The notes under the pieces are model-generated. The model ran no database searches. It was not told where the DNA came from and saw only the letters and a list, made by a program, of their open reading frames with translations. A program made the translations under genes and the position numbers. This document shows, piece by piece, positions 5,793 through 9,173 of a stretch of 9,173 bases of DNA. The DNA is from Deltaproteobacteria bacterium (GTDB taxonomy: Bacteria; Desulfobacterota; Desulfarculia; Adiutricales; Adiutricaceae), in NCBI GenBank assembly GCA_031269135.1, contig JAISZP010000290.1, positions 1 to 9,173 of the forward strand, read 5' to 3'. Within the stretch, counting starts at the first letter, position 1. Each line of letters opens with the position of its first letter.

Positions 5793-7561
5793 TACTCCCT
5801 CCCCCCTTCGTGCCTGAAAGCTCCATCTTTCGAGGAGTAGGCGTTGGTCCCGGAACCGCCATTGGGCCGGTTCATTTAATCGGCTCCAGCAAAATCAAAT
5901 ATAACCGCTACAAACTCACCTCTCCTGAGATGGTGAAACAAGAACTCAGGCGCCTGACCGAAGCCAGAGAAAGCACTTCCGCAAAGATAAATTCGGCCAG
6001 AGAGGCCCTTCCCGAAGAATTCCAAAGCCAAGCCGGGATCTTTGAGGCTCACCTTCTTTTGTTGAACGACCCCTTCCTTATCGCCACCACCGAAAAAAAG
6101 ATCGTTGAAGACAAAATAAACGCCGAAGCGGCCATCTCCGCTTCCGTAAGCCGCATCATCGCGGTCATGAGCGGGATTGAAGATTCTTACATCAAATCAC
6201 GTTTAAGCGACGTGGAGATGGTGGGGCAGGCCCTGATCGCCGCCATGCAAGAGGATTCCGGCAAGGGCGAACATTACTTCGAAGAAGGCTGCATCGTGGC
6301 GGCCAAAGACTTAAGCCCCGCCGAAGTGGCCTCGCTGCCGATCGACAAGGTCAAAGGCCTGATCACCGAACAAGGCAGCAAGACCTCTCACACCGTCATC
6401 GTGGCTCAAGCCATAGGCCTTCCTACCGTAGTCGGTCTTACAGGCGTCTTATCCAAACTAGAGCACGGCGATAAGGTCATCGTCGACTCCAGAGAAGGTC
6501 ACGTAATCCACAACCCTGACCAGGACGCGACCAAATTTTATCAGACGAGACGGCGCTCGGAAGAATCTTTCACCATTGAAATCGTCCGCTGCGCTCACCT
6601 AGTCGCTTTGACTTTAGACGATCACAAGGTGGACGTCTTTGGAAACCTTGAGCTCGTCGAAGAACTTCCGGCCATCATGAGCTACGGCGGAGAAGGCATT
6701 GGTCTGTACCGAACGGAATTTTTGTACCTAACCCGCCGAGAATTGCCCACCGAAGAAGAACTCTTTGAGGTTTACCGCCGAGTCGTAGCTTCAGCCGCCC
6801 CTCGGCCGGTGGTCATTCGGACGCTGGACTTGGGCGCGGATAAGATCTTAGCCGTCTCAGACACCGACGGCGCCCGTCACAATCAGGCTTTAGGCCTAAG
6901 AGCCATAAGGTTTTGCCTAAAAAATCCGGATATCTTCAGAACTCAGCTCAGGGCCATCCTGCGAGCCTCGATTTTTGGAGAACTTAAGATAATGCTTCCG
7001 ATGATTTCTAGTTTGGAAGAGTTTTTGACCTCCAAACAAATAATCGCCGAGATTACTGAAACGCTCAGAAAAGAAGGCAAGGCCGTAGCGAAATACATCC
7101 CCCTGGGAATCATGGTCGAGGTCCCGGCGGCGGTGATTTTAGTGAACGAACTCTCCAAGGAAGCCGATTTTCTATCCATAGGCACCAATGATCTGATCCA
7201 ATATACCCTGGCCTTGGATAGAGCCAACCCTGAAGTCTCCGACCTCTACCAACCTTTCCATCCATCGATTTTACGGATGCTCAAGACTATAATAGACGCC
7301 GGCATTAAATTCGGCCGCTCCGTTTCAGTGTGCGGGGATATGGCCGCCGTGCCCCAGAGCGCCCCTCTGCTGGTAGGCTTCGGCGCCGACATGCTCTCCA
7401 TGCCGTCGGCGTCCATTCCGGTGATAAAGCGCCTGTTGAGGATGAGTTCTTATCAGGACATGAAGACGATGGCCGACGAGATTCTGACCGTCTCCACCAG
7501 CCAAGAGGCCTTGTCGCTCATCAACTCCTACTTTGGGCCTAGATTCAACGAACTCATGTGA
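5789..7561 (+). CDS. ptsI: PEP-protein phosphotransferase, Enzyme I
   Basis: Enzyme I of the PTS, 590 residues, transfers phosphate from phosphoenolpyruvate to HPr in the cytoplasm. The length and domain order are normal: an N-terminal phosphohistidine and HPr-binding half (1-255) and a PEP-binding TIM barrel (about 265-590). Phosphorylated His201 lies in GSKTSHTVIVAQAIGLPTVVG-type context. In the barrel, Arg308 is in GLYRTEFLY, Glu444 in VEVPAAVI, the GTNDLIQY motif lies at 465-472, and the catalytic acid Cys515 is in SVCGDMAA. All key residues are present, so the enzyme should be active. The start codon overlaps the ptsH stop, and the end of ptsH supplies a GAGGA directly before it. No clear terminator follows; the sequence turns AT-rich within about 70 bp. 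Confidence 0.97.
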   Translation: MILPPPFVPESSIFRGVGVGPGTAIGPVHLIGSSKIKYNRYKLTSPEMVKQELRRLTEARESTSAKINSAREALPEEFQSQAGIFEAHLLLLNDPFLIATTEKKIVEDKINAEAAISASVSRIIAVMSGIEDSYIKSRLSDVEMVGQALIAAMQEDSGKGEHYFEEGCIVAAKDLSPAEVASLPIDKVKGLITEQGSKTSHTVIVAQAIGLPTVVGLTGVLSKLEHGDKVIVDSREGHVIHNPDQDATKFYQTRRRSEESFTIEIVRCAHLVALTLDDHKVDVFGNLELVEELPAIMSYGGEGIGLYRTEFLYLTRRELPTEEELFEVYRRVVASAAPRPVVIRTLDLGADKILAVSDTDGARHNQALGLRAIRFCLKNPDIFRTQLRAILRASIFGELKIMLPMISSLEEFLTSKQIIAEITETLRKEGKAVAKYIPLGIMVEVPAAVILVNELSKEADFLSIGTNDLIQYTLALDRANPEVSDLYQPFHPSILRMLKTIIDAGIKFGRSVSVCGDMAAVPQSAPLLVGFGADMLSMPSASIPVIKRLLRMSSYQDMKTMADEILTVSTSQEALSLINSYFGPRFNELM

Positions 7562-8035
7562 AAGACAAAAACGTTGCGGACAAAAATGCGAAGAACAAAA
7601 CATTCGACCTGCGCAGTCGGCGACTCGACCCTTGATCTAATTTTAAATTGCCGCACGAACAATACATCAAATTATTCATTAAAAAATTTTAATAATCCAA
7701 TATTGTTATCAATTGAACATTTATATGTTGAAAAAATTATTTCTGGAGATAAAATTTTGAATTTGGATAAAATATAAAATTTATATTCAATAATTTTTTA
7801 AATTTTCTTATTTTTTATTCATGAATTAAGTACTTTTTGACGCCAAAGACAACTAATAATGGTTCTTCATCCGGAATAGTTTGAGACGTGGCGCCCATTC
7901 CCCGACAGTAGCGGCAGAGCCGGCAGAAGCAATTCCACTTTTTGAAATCATCAGCTTGAGTAGGCCCTATTTTTTGTAGACCTAAACGCCTAAATATGGC
8001 TGGACATTATCAAAAAAACATGTTGGTATAGGAAT
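7562..8035. other. AT-rich gap with decayed gene scraps
   Basis: No intact gene lies between ptsI and the nucleotidyltransferase gene. Base composition falls sharply after about 7630, rises again at 7850-8000, then falls. It holds a possible ASCH-type fragment (7700-7777). A 63-codon open frame on the minus strand (7815-8006) has four Cys in FCRLCRYCR-like order but no start codon near its beginning. The pattern suggests the edge of an acquired island. Confidence 0.5.
7700..7777 (+). pseudogene. Possible ASCH-domain fragment
   Basis: The short frame ends with ILLSIEHLYVEKIISGDK before a stop at 7775-7777. This resembles the opening of ASCH-domain proteins, which typically begin (from family knowledge) with a pattern like LLSIKPxYxEKIxSGxKxxExR. 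The core arginine-bearing end of that motif is degraded here (LNLDK) and nothing after the stop continues the domain in any frame I read. The frame runs upstream to 7574, but that part has no family likeness. Most likely a broken remnant; a chance match is possible. Confidence 0.3.
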
Positions 8036-8368
8036 ATGGACAATAATATACCATATATCGATAAAATTATTCCCATTATTGTATCGCTCGCATCGCCTGA
8101 TCAAATTATACTTTTTGGTTCATATGCGCGAGGCGATAATACTGAACAAAGCGACATCGATTTGCTCATCATAAAAAAAGGTCTGAAAAACGACCTTATT
8201 ATTGTTGATTCTATTTATAGAGCTTTGTATGAAAATAAAATACGGATCGCAGTCGATGTACTTATAATTGATTATAACAGATATCTTAAAATAAATAATG
8301 AAATTGGGTATATTTATAAAACAATAAAAGAACAGGGAAAGGTAATATATGAAACATTGTCATCTTAG
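8036..8368 (+). CDS. mntA: MNT-type nucleotidyltransferase, HEPN-partner antitoxin
   Basis: A 110-residue minimal nucleotidyltransferase. The catalytic signature GSYARGDNTEQSDID (28-42) contains Gly28-Ser29 and metal ligands Asp40 and Asp42; a third acidic residue, Asp74, lies in VDVLII. The C-terminal IYKTIKEQGKVIYE (93-106) is typical of MNT proteins encoded beside HEPN toxins. In studied MNT/HEPN pairs the MNT protein disarms the HEPN RNase by adding AMP or nucleotides to it. The length is normal and all signature residues are present. AGGA ends only two bases before the ATG, an unusually short spacing. The downstream overlapping frame is a broken HEPN gene, so this antitoxin may have no local toxin left. 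The gene is AT-rich, unlike the PTS genes, which suggests transfer. Confidence 0.85.
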   Translation: MDNNIPYIDKIIPIIVSLASPDQIILFGSYARGDNTEQSDIDLLIIKKGLKNDLIIVDSIYRALYENKIRIAVDVLIIDYNRYLKINNEIGYIYKTIKEQGKVIYETLSS

Positions 8369-8661
8369 ACGGAACGAGCAAGAAGAAGTCTTGAAATTTC
8401 GATAATAGCTGCCGACATCAATGTCTATTATAAATATTTGCGCCATCAATACCACCAAACTTCAAATCAAGCATTTAAAGAACTTTTAATCTATATGGCG
8501 TCAAACCTGAATTTACATATAATATTGTAATGCCGTCAAATCAACATATCAAAACTTACTTAAATTCCAAAAATATCAAAGTCCCAGCTAAATCAACAAA
8601 ATATTGCGTTATGACGCAGCAAACAGGATTCACGCCGCCTTATTTAGGCGTAATTGTTTAG
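8349..8661 (+). pseudogene. Frameshifted HEPN-domain toxin gene
   Basis: A likely HEPN partner of the MNT gene, broken in two places. An ATG at 8349 overlaps the MNT gene by 20 bases after AAAGG but stops after 18 codons. From 8369, in the MNT frame just past its TAG, the text reads TERARRSLEISIIAA, then YHQTSNQAFKELLIY (to about 8494), like the HEPN pattern of an ARRDLE helix followed by AQQAxEKALKALLIY. The likeness then moves to another frame at 8494: YGVKPEFTYNIV, later KNIKVPAKSTKYCVMTQ, ending at TAG 8659-8661. HEPN relatives have G.xxPxTHDI and a later RYPG in these places; here the His is Tyr and the later motif reads TPPYLG. Two frameshifts and lost residues mean no active toxin. The alignment is by eye. 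Confidence 0.6.
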
Positions 8662-8684
8662 GTGCAATCGTTCAGGCTCGATGG
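8643..8684. repeat. 14-bp tandem repeat, 3 copies
   Basis: The units are TTTAGGCGTAATTG (8643-8656), TTTAGGTGCAATCG (8657-8670) and TTCAGGCTCGATGG (8671-8684), becoming more diverged rightward. The array starts inside the last codons of the HEPN remnant. It belongs to the same class of short, degenerate intergenic repeats seen elsewhere in the window. Confidence 0.65.
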
Positions 8685-8857
8685 TTGCGGCGCCTTTCGC
8701 CGGCGCTGGTCTTGCCGCTCAAAGCCCATTCGGGCTGAAAAAACGTTGCCGACAGCCGAAATATTATGCGTAATAGCCTCTTAAATTAGTTTAATAATTA
8801 AAAAATTCTTGATATAATTTAGAAATAGTTGCAAAATAATATTTTCAGAGAATAAAA
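8662..8857. other. Gap upstream of the right-edge gene
   Basis: No gene is seen. A GC-rich part (8685-8735) can form small hairpins, including AGCCC-ATTC-GGGCT at about 8723-8736, but with no T-run on the plus strand. Then the sequence turns very AT-rich. A TATAAT at 8813-8818 with a weak -35 (TTTAAT, 8790-8795, 17-bp spacing) is a plausible promoter for the next gene. Confidence 0.45.
8790..8818 (+). promoter_or_regulatory. Possible promoter of the right-edge gene
   Basis: A perfect -10 hexamer TATAAT (8813-8818) lies 40 bp before the GTG start. The -35 candidate TTTAAT is weak at 17-bp spacing. The surrounding DNA is so AT-rich that chance matches are common. Confidence 0.4.
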
Positions 8858-9173
8858 GTGATTGATAAAGATAAAATCGAATTGCTTGGCAGAGCTGGTT
8901 TAAAATATATTGATGAATTTGGAGTGGAGTATTTTATTGATACTGAAATTGTCGTTAATGAAAATCATCATTTTGTACTTTGGTCTGACTCTATTGAATT
9001 ATTTGAAAATTATCTGAAAGAAAAACAATCAGGCAATATAATTTTCACTAAAACATATGACAAAATTAAAAAATGTTCTATTGGGAAAATTGAATATAAA
9101 ACAAAATATTATTCAAATATTCCAGATGACAAAAAGAGACAAATACTTAATAGAATCATTGAATTAAGTAATG
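8858..9173 (+). CDS. Unrecognised protein, 3' end outside window
   Basis: An open frame of 105 codons that runs off the right edge without a stop. The GTG at 8858 is the natural start: a TAA at 8837-8839 lies upstream in frame, and AGAG (8847-8850) is seven bases away as a weak ribosome site. The protein begins with GTG-IDKDKIELLGRAG, is rich in Lys, Ile, Glu, Asn and Tyr, and shows no signal peptide or membrane segment. Phrases such as FVLWSDSIELFENYLKEK look like a folded, soluble domain, but I recognise no family. The AT-rich codon use matches the MNT gene and not the PTS genes, so it is probably part of the same acquired stretch. An accessory role such as defence or immunity is only a guess from context. 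Confidence 0.6.
   Translation, partial: MIDKDKIELLGRAGLKYIDEFGVEYFIDTEIVVNENHHFVLWSDSIELFENYLKEKQSGNIIFTKTYDKIKKCSIGKIEYKTKYYSNIPDDKKRQILNRIIELSN

Noticed and set aside
7574..7699. The first part of the 67-codon frame after ptsI as a gene
   Set aside because: No ribosome site, no family likeness, and base composition changes midway; only the last part has a possible ASCH likeness.

Overview
The window looks like chromosomal DNA of a Gram-negative, sigma-54-using bacterium, most plausibly from the Desulfobacterota (Deltaproteobacteria) or a relative. The grounds are indirect: a periplasmic ZraP-like protein divergent from a ZraS-type sensor kinase, a lone mannose-family EIID next to ptsH-ptsI, and an HPr active-site loop of the GLHARAAA type. 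The core genes have moderate GC; the right-hand 1.5 kb is clearly AT-rich. Taxonomy is inference, not proof.

Layout. Positions 1-640 hold no convincing gene, only short degenerate tandem repeats and a strong hairpin terminator (580-626). Next comes a metal or envelope-stress module: a secreted ZraP-like protein (706-1302, minus strand) and, divergently, a 741-residue membrane histidine kinase (1760-3985, plus strand). The gap between them carries two back-to-back sites with excellent fit to the sigma-54 -24/-12 consensus, one facing each gene. This is the arrangement of zraP/zraSR in enterobacteria, but no response regulator follows the kinase here, and the kinase carries two complete ATP-binding domains in tandem.

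Positions 4200-7561 encode phosphotransferase-system parts: a mannose-family EIID membrane protein with its own sigma-70 promoter, a 355-bp AT-rich spacer with an eight-unit 16-17 bp repeat array and a hairpin, then overlapping ptsH (HPr) and ptsI (Enzyme I). HPr and EI keep their catalytic residues. No EIIA, EIIB or EIIC lies in the window, so PEP-derived phosphate enters the chain here but its final acceptor must be encoded elsewhere.

From 7562 to the end the DNA is AT-rich accessory sequence with decaying genes: a possible ASCH-domain scrap, an intact MNT-type nucleotidyltransferase (the antitoxin-type partner of HEPN toxins), an overlapping HEPN partner broken by frameshifts, and an unrecognised gene that runs off the right edge. 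The picture is a toxin-antitoxin-bearing island in which the toxin has been lost while the antitoxin stays open.

The most unusual items are the double-CA-domain ZraS-like kinase, the repeat array between EIID and HPr, and the broken MNT/HEPN pair.
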